From: Limnohabitans sp.
GTDB lineage: Bacteria; Pseudomonadota; Gammaproteobacteria; Burkholderiales; Burkholderiaceae_C
Reading direction: 5' to 3'
NCBI GenBank assembly: GCA_018883305.1
Contig: VEQI01000033.1
Coordinates: 1 to 15,594, forward strand
Length of the DNA stretch: 15,594 nt
Shown: positions 6,912 through 14,191 of the stretch, piece after piece
How the letters are laid out: every line of letters starts with the position of its first letter
Position numbering within the stretch: the first letter of the stretch is position 1
Made by a program: the position numbers and the translations under genes
Notes under the pieces: generated by a model
Told to the model about the DNA's origin: nothing
Seen by the model: the letters and a program-made list of their open reading frames with translations, nothing else
The model's database searches: none

Positions 6912-8158
6912 GCCGTCCTCCCTTGCTGTCTCTTGATGAAGCTTTGCCGCAACTCCTGGCGCATGCACGGGCGCTGGGTCGGCATGAGCGGGTGTCCACC
7001 TTCGAGGCGGATGGCCGGGTGCTGGCCCAGGACGTGGTGTCGGCCTTGCAAGTGCCGCCGCTGGACAACAGCTCCATGGACGGCTACGCCGTTCGTTGCG
7101 CCGATGTCCAGCAACCGGATACCGTGTTGCGGGTGACGCAGCGTATCCCCGCCGGCGCCACGGGCCATGCCCTGGGTGCCGGGGAAGCCGCGCGGATATT
7201 CACGGGTGCGCCGATTCCGCCGGGCGCGGATGCCGTGCTGATGCAGGAAGACTGCGAAGCCTTGGACGAGGCGCAAGTGCGTTGTCGCATCGTGCCCGAG
7301 GCGGGGCAGTGGATTCGCCGCAGCGGTGAGGATGTGATGCGCGGTGCCACGGTGTTGCATCGGGGCGAGCGACTCGGGCCGGCCGCACTGGGCCTGGCGG
7401 CCAGCATCGGCTTGTCGCACCTGGACGTGGCGGTGCGGCCGCGCGTGGCGCTGCTCTCCACCGGGGACGAACTGGTGATGCCTGGCGATGTACCGCCTGA
7501 GGCCATGCCGCCGGGCGCCATTTACAACTCCAATCGGTTTTTCCTGCGCGCGCTGCTGCAGCGCATGGGCTGCGTGGTGACCGATCTGGGCATCGTGCCC
7601 GATCAGTTCGACGCCACCCGTCACGCATTGCATCAAGCGGCCCAGGAACATGACCTCATTCTCACCAGCGGTGGCGTGTCGGTGGGCGAGGAGGATCACA
7701 TCAAGCCGGCGGTGCAGGCCCTGGGACAACTCCATCTGTGGTCACTGGCCATCAAACCGGGCAAGCCGTTTGCGTTCGGCGCCTTGCGCCGTGAGCCTGA
7801 ACAGGCTGACAGCAGCAGCGCGCATTTCATTGGCTTGCCTGGCAATCCGGTGTCCAGTTTTGTCACCTTCCTCTTGTTGGTGCGGCCCTTCCTGCTGTCT
7901 TTGCAGGGGGCTCGCCAGCTTGAAGCGCCGCGCTGGCGTTTGCGCGCTGCCACGGACGGCCCGCGCGCTGACCGTCGCCGCGAATTTCTGCGTGCGCGTC
8001 GCAACTCAGTCGGTGAGCTGGAGCTCTTTTCCAATCAAAGCTCGGGCGTGCTCACGTCAGCCGTGTGGGCCGACGGGGTGATCGACAACCCGGCAGGCAC
8101 CGTCATTCGTCAGGGTGACTGGGTGGACTTCATACCCTGGTCGGAGTGGCTGGCATGA
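6908..8158 (+). CDS. moeA: Molybdopterin molybdenumtransferase MoeA
   Basis: 416 residues, matching E. coli MoeA (411). It inserts molybdate into adenylylated molybdopterin, the last common step of molybdenum cofactor synthesis. The family landmarks appear in order: PPLDNSSMDGYAV (50-62, including the conserved D58), RIFTGAPIPPGADAVLMQE (96-114), STGDELV (184-190), TSGGVSVGEEDH (253-264) and GLPGNPVSSF (309-318). The last three belong to the MogA-like domain that binds molybdopterin and molybdate. The C-terminal quarter forms the small beta domain. There is no fused MobA, MogA or periplasmic-binding domain. It overlaps mobB upstream and moaD downstream, both as ATGA. Confidence 0.97.
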   Translation: MSRPPLLSLDEALPQLLAHARALGRHERVSTFEADGRVLAQDVVSALQVPPLDNSSMDGYAVRCADVQQPDTVLRVTQRIPAGATGHALGAGEAARIFTGAPIPPGADAVLMQEDCEALDEAQVRCRIVPEAGQWIRRSGEDVMRGATVLHRGERLGPAALGLAASIGLSHLDVAVRPRVALLSTGDELVMPGDVPPEAMPPGAIYNSNRFFLRALLQRMGCVVTDLGIVPDQFDATRHALHQAAQEHDLILTSGGVSVGEEDHIKPAVQALGQLHLWSLAIKPGKPFAFGALRREPEQADSSSAHFIGLPGNPVSSFVTFLLLVRPFLLSLQGARQLEAPRWRLRAATDGPRADRRREFLRARRNSVGELELFSNQSSGVLTSAVWADGVIDNPAGTVIRQGDWVDFIPWSEWLA

Positions 8159-8406
8159 AGATCACGCTGCGCTATTTCGCTTCCATTCGTGAAGCCCTGG
8201 GCGTGGGGCAGGAAAGCTGGCAGACGCAGGCCCAGACCGTGGCGCAGTTGCGTCAGGAGCTGGTGGCGCGTGGCGGTGTCTACGCCGACACCCTGGGCAC
8301 CACGCGCGCCTTGCGCGCCGCGTTGGACCAGGACTTGTGCGATGGCAGTGCCGCCTTGCACGAGGGCTGCGAGGTGGCCTTCTTTCCACCTGTGACCGGA
8401 GGCTGA
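8155..8406 (+). CDS. moaD: Molybdopterin synthase small (sulfur carrier) subunit MoaD
   Basis: 83 residues with a ubiquitin-like fold, ending in the required Gly-Gly tail (PPVTGG). That terminal glycine is adenylylated and then thiocarboxylated, and donates sulfur to precursor Z (cyclic pyranopterin monophosphate) inside the MoaD-MoaE complex. The beginning ITLRYFASIREALGVG and the ending EVAFFPPVTGG are classic MoaD. The ATG at 8155 overlaps the moeA stop and has GGAG at 8143-8146. A GTG at 8146 would add three residues but has no support. The activating enzyme MoeB is not in the window. Confidence 0.95.
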   Translation: MKITLRYFASIREALGVGQESWQTQAQTVAQLRQELVARGGVYADTLGTTRALRAALDQDLCDGSAALHEGCEVAFFPPVTGG

Positions 8407-8411
8407 TCATG
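8398..8411 (+). promoter_or_regulatory. Ribosome binding site of moaE
   Basis: GGAGG at 8398-8402 lies within the last codons of moaD, six bases before the moaE ATG. It sets the start at 8409 rather than at an upstream in-frame position that would run back through moaD. Confidence 0.8.
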
Positions 8412-8888
8412 CACTTCACCGTGTCCATCCAGACCGAGGACTTCGACGTCAGTGCGGAAGTGGCCCAACTGCGCCGTGACGACACCGGCGTGGGCGCGGT
8501 GTGCGCTTTCGTGGGCACGGTGCGTGATCGCAACGATGGCAGCGACGTGGCCAGCCTGGCGCTGGAGCACTATCCAGGCATGACCGAGAAGTCCATCCAG
8601 GCCATGCTGACCCAGGCCCGCGAACGTTTTGACATCCGTGCGGCCCGCGTGATTCATCGCGTGGGGTTGATGCAGCCACAAGACCAGATTGTGCTGGTGG
8701 CTGTCACTTCAGCGCATCGGGGCGAGAGCTTTCAAGCCTGCGAGTTCTTGATGGACTACCTCAAGACACAGGCCCCTTTCTGGAAAAAAGAAGTCACGCC
8801 GCAAGGCGAACGCTGGGTGGACGCCCGCGTGAGCGACGATCATGCACTGGCCCGCTGGGGGATCAAGCCCTCCACGGATCCCGTCTAA
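8409..8888 (+). CDS. moaE: Molybdopterin synthase catalytic (large) subunit MoaE
   Basis: 159 residues, against 150 in E. coli. MoaE binds precursor Z and adds two sulfurs supplied by the MoaD thiocarboxylate. Active-site residues known from E. coli fall at the same numbers: H103 and R104 in VTSAHRGESFQACEF, and the lysines K119 and K126 in LKTQAPFWKKE. GAVCAFVGTVRDRNDG (29-44) and LALEHYPGMTEKSI (50-63) are further family signatures. It begins 2 bases after the moaD stop and is the last gene of the seven-gene string. No U-tract terminator follows before the convergent gene at 8966; only an interrupted palindrome at 8905-8927 is present. Confidence 0.96.
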   Translation: MHFTVSIQTEDFDVSAEVAQLRRDDTGVGAVCAFVGTVRDRNDGSDVASLALEHYPGMTEKSIQAMLTQARERFDIRAARVIHRVGLMQPQDQIVLVAVTSAHRGESFQACEFLMDYLKTQAPFWKKEVTPQGERWVDARVSDDHALARWGIKPSTDPV

Positions 8889-8904
8889 AGCCACCTCAAC
8901 ACCA

Positions 8905-8927
8905 CCATCACGATGGCATCGTCATGG
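8905..8927. repeat. Interrupted palindrome between convergent moaE and unknown gene
   Basis: CCAT-C-ACGATG-G-CATCGT-C-ATGG is symmetric about base 8916, with one C:C mismatch in each arm pair. As RNA it can form a short hairpin with a small loop, but there is no T-run on either strand. It sits 17 bases after the moaE stop codon. It could be a weak 3'-end structure, a protein-binding site, or chance. Confidence 0.35.
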
Positions 8928-8965
8928 CCAGGCGCGCAGCGCTGCGGCAATCCATCTCTCGCGAC

Positions 8966-9517
8966 TTAATTCAGATAACCTCGCGATGGAGGCTCGGCGG
9001 CAGGTTCCACTTTGGCCTGCACCGGCGAAGTGCCACTGAGCCACTCCGCTTTGGCGATGGCATCCCTTAGTAAGTGTTGCAAGCCCACAATCAAGTCGGA
9101 TTTGACCCGGGCTTGAAAGCCTCGGTGCGGTGCAGGGCCCAGTTTTTCCTGGAAACCCAGCAAAATGCTGCCATCGGTTTGCGGGCTCATCTGGATATCG
9201 GTGATCAGCAATGGCTCAGCCCCCAGTGGCAGACTGTCTGCTTCAGCGTATGGCGTGGCAAAGTCGGCCTTGCTCAGGTTTTCCTGCTGCTTGAATTCGG
9301 CCATCATTTGACGAGCTTGCTCCGTCTGGACCGGGGTTTCCATGGCGGCCTTGGGGGTCATGGCCTCCAGGCCCAGGCGTTCCAGGTGTGGCTGCAGGCC
9401 CAGGGCGAGGCGGCGCGTGAGCCAGATACGAAGCTCCTCTTTGGCCGTGGTGTTGATGCGCAGCAGCAGGCGGTCCTGCAGCACGTCATGGTTGAGGGAG
9501 AGTTGATGAATGTTCAT
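8966..9517 (-). CDS. Conserved protein of unknown function, divergent from clpB
   Basis: 183 residues, with no cysteine, signal peptide or membrane segment, so probably a soluble cytoplasmic protein. The N-terminal 40 residues (hydrophobic and charged alternation with INTTAKEELRIWLTRRLALGL) suggest a compact alpha/beta start. Residues about 60-85 are helical and rich in Ala, Met and Gln. Residues 100-150 look like beta strands (LLITDIQM, GSILLGFQEKL). The final 20 residues (TSPVQAKVEPAAEPPS and onward) look disordered. The sequence resembles uncharacterised proteins I associate with Burkholderiales; I recognise no enzyme motif and assign no function. It is transcribed away from clpB, with 108 bases between the two starts, and converges on moaE. 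No good ribosome binding site is seen before the ATG. Steady amino-acid composition without shadowing by a gene on the other strand supports it as real. Confidence 0.75.
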   Translation of the reverse strand: MNIHQLSLNHDVLQDRLLLRINTTAKEELRIWLTRRLALGLQPHLERLGLEAMTPKAAMETPVQTEQARQMMAEFKQQENLSKADFATPYAEADSLPLGAEPLLITDIQMSPQTDGSILLGFQEKLGPAPHRGFQARVKSDLIVGLQHLLRDAIAKAEWLSGTSPVQAKVEPAAEPPSRGYLN

Positions 9518-9561
9518 GCTTGCGCTGGATCAAGGCAGGAGCGGCTGTTGAGCAGGCCCAT

Positions 9562-9589
9562 CTTGAAAAGGGGATGAGTATCCTCAGTT
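9562..9589 (+). promoter_or_regulatory. Candidate sigma-32 (RpoH) heat-shock promoter of clpB
   Basis: CTTGAAA at 9562-9568 is an exact match to the sigma-32 -35 element. After a 13-base spacer, CCTCAGTT (9582-9589) matches most of the CCCCATnT -10 element, missing two positions. Transcription would begin near 9597, leaving about 30 bases of leader before the clpB ATG. Position, spacing and the known heat induction of clpB in proteobacteria agree. Confidence 0.65.
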
Positions 9590-9625
9590 GCGGTTCAGTG
9601 ACCACTTATTGTGCGGGAAATTGAC

Positions 9626-12226
9626 ATGCGTTTGGATAAATTGACCACCAAATTCCAGGAAGCCCTGGGAGAAGCCCAAACTCTGGCCTTGGGCGCCGAT
9701 CATGCTTACATTGAGCCTTGCCACGTGGTGCTGGCGATGTTGCGTCAGACGGATGGCCCCAAGCCGCTGTTGCAGCGGGCGGGCACCAATGTGGCGGGCC
9801 TGGAAAGTGCTGCCCAGACTGCCATGGACAAGCTGCCCAAGGTGCATGGGCAAGAGCAGGTCCAGGTGGGCCGGGATCTGGTGACCTTGATTCAGGCCGC
9901 TGAAAAAGAGGCGCTCAAGCGTGGTGATCAGTACATTGCCAGCGAGTTGTTCTTGCTGGCCCTGTGCGACCACAAGGGGGATCCCGGCAAACTTGCCCGG
10001 GACAACGGCTTGACACGCCAGGCCCTGGAAACCGCTGTCAATGCTGTTCGAGGCGGCCAGAAGGTGGACAACCCTGACGCCGAAGGCCAGCGCGAGGCGT
10101 TGATGAAGTATTGCCTGGACCTGACCGAGCGTGCGCGCAAAGGCAAGCTGGATCCCGTGATTGGTCGCGATGACGAAATTCGTCGCGCTATTCAAGTGTT
10201 GCAACGCCGAAGCAAAAACAACCCGGTGCTCATTGGTGAGCCAGGGGTGGGCAAGACAGCCATTGTGGAAGGACTTGCCCAGCGCATTGTGGCCGGCGAG
10301 GTGCCGGAGTCGCTCAAGGGCAAACGCGTGTTGTCGCTGGACATGGCTGCTTTACTGGCCGGTGCGAAGTTCCGAGGTGAATTTGAAGAGCGCCTGAAAT
10401 CCGTCCTCAAGGAACTGGCCAAGGACGAAGGGCAGACCATCGTCTTCATCGACGAGTTGCACACCATGGTGGGCGCTGGCAAGGCGGAGGGCGCCATGGA
10501 TGCCGGCAACATGCTCAAGCCCGCGTTGGCGCGCGGCGAGCTGCATTGCGTGGGCGCCACCACGCTGGATGAGTACCGCAAGTTCATTGAGAAAGATGCG
10601 GCACTGGAGCGACGTTTCCAGAAAATCATCGTGGGTGAGCCCACCGTGGAAGCCACCATCGCCATTCTGCGTGGACTGCAAGAAAAGTACGAGGTCCACC
10701 ATGGGGTGGAGATCACGGACCCGGCCATCGTGGCCGCCGCCGAGCTGTCGCACCGCTACATCACTGACCGCTTCCTGCCGGACAAGGCCATCGACTTGAT
10801 CGATGAAGCCGCCGCCAAGATCAAGATCGAGATCGACTCCAAGCCGGAAGCCATGGACCGGCTGGATCGTCGCCTCATTCAACTCAAGATCGAGCGCGAG
10901 GCGGTGCGCAAGGAAAAAGACGAGGCCTCGCAAAAACGTCTGGCCTTGCTGGAAGAGGAAATGGACAAGCTGGAGCAGGAATACGCGGACCTGGAGGAAA
11001 TCTGGAAATCCGAGAAAGCCTCTGCCCAGGGTGGCGCGCAGGTCAAGGAGGAAATTGACCGTTTGCGTTTCCAAATTGAGGAATACACCCGCAAGGGCGA
11101 TTTCAATAAAGTGGCGGAACTGCAATACGGCCGCTTGCCCGAATTGGAAAAACGGCTCAAGGAAGCCAACGCACGCGAGTCTGCTGGCGGTGAGACCGCA
11201 GCGCCGCGCCTGCTGCGCACGCAAGTGGGCGCCGAGGAAATTGCCGAAGTGGTGGCCCGCGCCACCGGCATTCCCGTCGCCAAACTCATGCAAGGCGAGC
11301 GTGAAAAATTGCTGCAGATGGAAGACCGTCTGCATCAGCGTGTGGTGGGGCAAGACGAAGCCATTGTGGCCGTGGCCAACGCCATCCGTCGTTCACGTGC
11401 GGGCCTGGGCGACCCAAATCGTCCCACCGGCTCGTTCCTGTTCCTGGGTCCCACGGGTGTTGGCAAGACCGAGCTGTGCAAGGCGCTGGCCGGATTCCTG
11501 TTTGACAGCGAAGAGCACCTGATTCGCATCGACATGAGCGAATACATGGAGAAGCACGCCGTCAGCCGATTGATTGGTGCACCTCCAGGCTATGTGGGCT
11601 ACGACGAAGGCGGGTATCTCACCGAGGCCGTTCGCCGCAAACCCTACAGCGTGCTCTTGCTCGATGAAGTGGAGAAGGCGCACCCGGATGTGTTCAACGT
11701 GCTGTTGCAGGTGCTGGACGATGGTCGCCTGACCGATGGCCAGGGCCGAACCGTGGACTTCAAGAACACGGTCATTGTGATGACTTCCAACATTGGCTCG
11801 CCCATCATTCAAAGCATGGTGGGGCAAGACAGTCAGGACATCAAAGATGCCGTGATGGATGAACTCAAGGGGCATTTCCGTCCCGAGTTCCTCAACCGCA
11901 TTGATGAGACGGTGGTCTTCCACGCCCTGGGCGCGGCACATATTGCCAGCATTGCCGAGATTCAGTTGCGCGTGCTGGCCGAGCGTCTGGCGCGCATGGA
12001 CCTCACGTTGCAGGTGTCGCCACCGGCGTTGGCTGAGTTGGCCAAGGTGGGCTTTGATCCGGTGTTTGGTGCGCGACCACTCAAGCGGGCCATTCAGCAA
12101 CGCATCGAGAACCCTTTGTCCAAGTTGTTGCTGGAAGGCAAGTTTGGTCCCAAAGACATCATCGATGTCAAAGTGGATCCGGTGCGTGCGCCGGGTGAGT
12201 TCCAGTTCAGCCAGGGCACGGCCTGA
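9626..12226 (+). CDS. clpB: ATP-dependent protein disaggregase ClpB (Hsp100)
   Basis: 866 residues, against 857 in E. coli. The hexamer threads aggregated proteins through its pore and works with DnaK. Layout: N-terminal repeat domain (about 1-145), first AAA+ module with Walker A GEPGVGKT (204-211), pore loop KFRGEFE (248-254) and Walker B VFIDE (273-277); the coiled-coil middle domain (about 405-525) that separates ClpB from ClpA and ClpC; second AAA+ module with Walker A GPTGVGKT (608-615), pore loop GYVGYDEGG (655-663) and Walker B LLLDE (677-681); and sensor-2 motif GARPLKR near the end. No IGL/IGF loop for ClpP docking was noticed, as expected. An in-frame GTG at 9611 would add five residues; the ATG at 9626 was chosen because MRLDKLTTKFQEAL is the normal ClpB beginning and GGGAAA (9615-9620) lies at proper distance. 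A heat-shock promoter candidate precedes it. Confidence 0.98.
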   Translation: MRLDKLTTKFQEALGEAQTLALGADHAYIEPCHVVLAMLRQTDGPKPLLQRAGTNVAGLESAAQTAMDKLPKVHGQEQVQVGRDLVTLIQAAEKEALKRGDQYIASELFLLALCDHKGDPGKLARDNGLTRQALETAVNAVRGGQKVDNPDAEGQREALMKYCLDLTERARKGKLDPVIGRDDEIRRAIQVLQRRSKNNPVLIGEPGVGKTAIVEGLAQRIVAGEVPESLKGKRVLSLDMAALLAGAKFRGEFEERLKSVLKELAKDEGQTIVFIDELHTMVGAGKAEGAMDAGNMLKPALARGELHCVGATTLDEYRKFIEKDAALERRFQKIIVGEPTVEATIAILRGLQEKYEVHHGVEITDPAIVAAAELSHRYITDRFLPDKAIDLIDEAAAKIKIEIDSKPEAMDRLDRRLIQLKIEREAVRKEKDEASQKRLALLEEEMDKLEQEYADLEEIWKSEKASAQGGAQVKEEIDRLRFQIEEYTRKGDFNKVAELQYGRLPELEKRLKEANARESAGGETAAPRLLRTQVGAEEIAEVVARATGIPVAKLMQGEREKLLQMEDRLHQRVVGQDEAIVAVANAIRRSRAGLGDPNRPTGSFLFLGPTGVGKTELCKALAGFLFDSEEHLIRIDMSEYMEKHAVSRLIGAPPGYVGYDEGGYLTEAVRRKPYSVLLLDEVEKAHPDVFNVLLQVLDDGRLTDGQGRTVDFKNTVIVMTSNIGSPIIQSMVGQDSQDIKDAVMDELKGHFRPEFLNRIDETVVFHALGAAHIASIAEIQLRVLAERLARMDLTLQVSPPALAELAKVGFDPVFGARPLKRAIQQRIENPLSKLLLEGKFGPKDIIDVKVDPVRAPGEFQFSQGTA

Positions 12227-12247
12227 CCTTGTTGTCGTTGCATCAGA

Positions 12248-12271
12248 GGGCACGCACCTCAGTGCGTGTTC
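12248..12271 (+). terminator. Hairpin after clpB, possible terminator
   Basis: CACGCAC (12251-12257) and GTGCGTG (12262-12268) form a perfect 7-bp stem with loop CTCA. It is extended by two G:U pairs and one G:C pair at the base. It begins 21 bases after the clpB stop codon, but only a short TTCT follows, not a real U-tract. A second small stem-loop, GGGCGC/GCGCCC with a 4-base loop, lies at 12309-12324, also without a T-run. Termination here may be partial or factor-dependent. Confidence 0.4.
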
Positions 12272-12301
12272 TGCACGCCATGAGGTAGGGGAGTCGGTCG
12301 G

Positions 12302-12333
12302 GTGACAAGGGCGCGCAGGCGCCCGCGCATAAT
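12302..12333 (+). promoter_or_regulatory. Weak candidate promoter of the thiamine-diphosphate enzyme gene
   Basis: GTGACA (12302-12307) and CATAAT (12328-12333) each match 5 of 6 bases of the sigma-70 elements. The 20-base spacer between them is too long for a strong promoter and contains a GC-rich inverted repeat. Downstream, TTGAACA occurs twice with a 9-base period (12342-12348 and 12351-12357), just before the start codon. Confidence 0.25.
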
Positions 12334-12366
12334 GGGGCCTGTTGAACACTTTGAACAGCGCAACCC

Positions 12367-14070
12367 ATGACTGCACGCGAACAAATGGCCGGCCACCTGT
12401 TGGTCGAATGTCTGGTGGAACAGGGCGTCACGCACGCCTTCGGGGTGCCGGGTGAAAGTTATCTGGCGGTGCTGGATGGCTTTCATGCCTACCGCGACCG
12501 CATCCAGTTCATCATCAACCGGCAAGAGGGTGGGGCGGCCTACATGGCCGAGGCCCACGGCAAGCTCACCGGTCGTCCCGGTGTGTGCATGGTCACGCGG
12601 GGGCCAGGGGCCACCAATGCGTCTGTTGGGGTGCACACGGCTTTTCAAGACAGCACGCCCATGGTGTTGCTGGTGGGGGACGTGGCGTCTGATTGCCGCG
12701 ACCGTGAAGGCTTTCAGGAGCTGGACTACGGCACCTTCTTTGGCCCCAACACGCGCGGCATGGCCAAGCGGGTGGAGCGCATCGATGACCCCGAACGCAT
12801 CCCCGAGTACGTGGCCCGTGCCTTTGCAACGGCCATGAATGGCCGCCCGGGGCCTGCCGTGCTGGTGTTGCCGGAGGACATGCTGGTCAAGACCGTGAGC
12901 GCTCGTCCGTTGCCACGCGTGGAGGCCGTGCAGGCGGCGCCGTTGCCTGCGGATGTCGAGCGTTTGCGCCAGATGCTGCTGGCCGCACGCAAGCCTTTCC
13001 TCATGGTGGGCGGTCCCGGGTGGACCCCCGAATCCGCACAAGCCTTGCAGCGTTTTGCTGAGCAGTGGAAATTGCCCGTGGGCAACGCCTTCCGCTTTCA
13101 AGACACGTTTGACAACCTGCATCCGCAGTACGCAGGTGATGTGGGCATTGGTTTGAACCCCAAGCTGGCACAACGCCTGCAAGACAGCGATCTGTTGATC
13201 GTGCTGGGCCCGCGTTTGGGCGAGATGACCACAGGGGGCTACACCATGCTCAAGCCGCCGCGCTTGCCGCAGACACTGGTGCATATCCACCCAAGTGCTG
13301 AAGAACTCAACCGTGTGTATCAGGCAGATCTGGCCATGCTGGCCACGCTGGGGGCAGCGGCCAGTGCGCTGGCCGCCATGCCTGTACCGGCCGATGTGCC
13401 TTGGGCCGACTGGACGGCGCGGGCCAACGCCGACTATGTGGCCAACCTGGCGCCGCAATCCCTGCCAGGGGACATCGACATGGCCGCCGTCATCGACGTG
13501 GTCAACCGCTTGCTGCCTGCGGATGCGGTCATCACCAATGGCGCGGGCAACTTCGCCAGCTGGGTGCATCGCTTCCATCGCTACCATGGCTGGGCGCGTG
13601 GGCATAAGACTCAACTGGCCCCCACCAATGGCTCCATGGGCTATGGCGTGCCGGCTGGCATTGCAGCCAACCTCACCACGGGGCGCACCGCTTTCACCAT
13701 TGCCGGTGATGGCGATTTCCTCATGAACGGTCAAGAGCTGGCCACCGCCATGCAGTACGGTGGGCGCAGCATCATCGTGCTGCTCAATAATGGCATGTAC
13801 GGCACCATCCGCATGCACCAGGAGCGCGAGTTCCCCACGCATGAAAGCGGGTCACACTTGAGCAACCCCGATTTCGTGGCGCTGGCCAAAGCCTATGGAT
13901 ACGAGGGTGCACGTGTGACGCGAACGGCGGAATTCGAACCCGCGATGCGCGCCGCCTTGGCCAGCAAGACCGGGACCGTGATCGAGATCATGCTGGATCA
14001 GGAGGTGATCACCACCCGAGCCACTTTGTCGTCGATTCGGGATGCGGCCATCCAGCGCTTGAAAGTTTGA
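12367..14070 (+). CDS. Thiamine-diphosphate-dependent enzyme, acetolactate-synthase-like
   Basis: 567 residues with the full three-domain build of the acetohydroxyacid synthase/decarboxylase superfamily. The cofactor-activating glutamate is E54 in NRQEGGAAYMAEA, and the diphosphate/Mg motif is GDGDFLMNG (447-454), ending in N474-N475. Like true acetolactate synthases it keeps RGPGATN, FQELD and a lysine (K134) that aligns with the active-site lysine of E. coli isozyme II. However, the tryptophan that follows the Mg motif in those enzymes (LGMVQQWQ) is replaced: here the stretch reads NNGMYGTIRMHQE, placing His484 there. GARFDDR becomes GPRLGE. No regulatory subunit gene (ilvN/ilvH) is adjacent. 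It is thus unlikely to be the branched-chain biosynthetic enzyme; it may be another carboligase or decarboxylase of a 2-oxo acid. No clear ribosome binding site precedes the ATG. It converges with aceA across strong terminators. Confidence 0.85.
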   Translation: MTAREQMAGHLLVECLVEQGVTHAFGVPGESYLAVLDGFHAYRDRIQFIINRQEGGAAYMAEAHGKLTGRPGVCMVTRGPGATNASVGVHTAFQDSTPMVLLVGDVASDCRDREGFQELDYGTFFGPNTRGMAKRVERIDDPERIPEYVARAFATAMNGRPGPAVLVLPEDMLVKTVSARPLPRVEAVQAAPLPADVERLRQMLLAARKPFLMVGGPGWTPESAQALQRFAEQWKLPVGNAFRFQDTFDNLHPQYAGDVGIGLNPKLAQRLQDSDLLIVLGPRLGEMTTGGYTMLKPPRLPQTLVHIHPSAEELNRVYQADLAMLATLGAAASALAAMPVPADVPWADWTARANADYVANLAPQSLPGDIDMAAVIDVVNRLLPADAVITNGAGNFASWVHRFHRYHGWARGHKTQLAPTNGSMGYGVPAGIAANLTTGRTAFTIAGDGDFLMNGQELATAMQYGGRSIIVLLNNGMYGTIRMHQEREFPTHESGSHLSNPDFVALAKAYGYEGARVTRTAEFEPAMRAALASKTGTVIEIMLDQEVITTRATLSSIRDAAIQRLKV

Positions 14071-14087
14071 GCGCGCCTTCGCGCTCA
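14068..14087 (+). terminator. Hairpin overlapping the stop codon of the thiamine-diphosphate enzyme
   Basis: TGAGCGCG (14068-14075) and CGCGCTCA (14080-14087) form a perfect 8-bp stem around loop CCTT. The first three bases are the TGA stop codon of the upstream gene. GTTTCT follows, a short and imperfect U-tract. It probably acts as a first, weaker terminator or as a 3'-end protector before the stronger one at 14113. Confidence 0.5.
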
Positions 14088-14112
14088 GTTTCTGGTGGCT
14101 GACCACAAAGTT

Positions 14113-14150
14113 AAAAGCCATCTGACACCTTGTGGGTGCAGATGGCTTTT
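14113..14150. terminator. Bidirectional intrinsic terminator between convergent genes
   Basis: AAAAGCCATCTG (14113-14124) and CAGATGGCTTTT (14139-14150) are perfect 12-base complements. The interior continues with CACC/GGTG (14126-14129 and 14135-14138) after one bulged A, closing on a 5-base loop. The arms end in A4 and T4, so both directions get a U-rich tail. It lies 41 bases before the end of aceA and 43 bases after the stop of the thiamine-diphosphate enzyme, and should end both transcripts. Confidence 0.9.
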
Positions 14151-14191
14151 GTTCAAGCGCCCGGTGTCAGGCGCAACCCATGGGGTTCAGC

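Noticed and set aside
10352..11353. A 333-codon minus-strand frame opposite the middle of clpB.
   Set aside because: It is rich in Phe, Leu, His and Gln from the reverse complement of the coiled-coil codons; the ClpB frame is complete.
12302..12366. Direct repeats TTGAACA before the thiamine-diphosphate enzyme gene as a possible operator.
   Set aside because: Two 7-base copies with a 9-base step are too short to support a site without comparison; noted only under the weak promoter.
12259..13842. A 527-codon open frame on the minus strand opposite the thiamine-diphosphate enzyme gene.
   Set aside because: The plus-strand gene has intact family motifs throughout. The minus frame is His/Arg/Gly/Gln-rich with no recognisable domain, as expected for an antisense frame in high-GC DNA.
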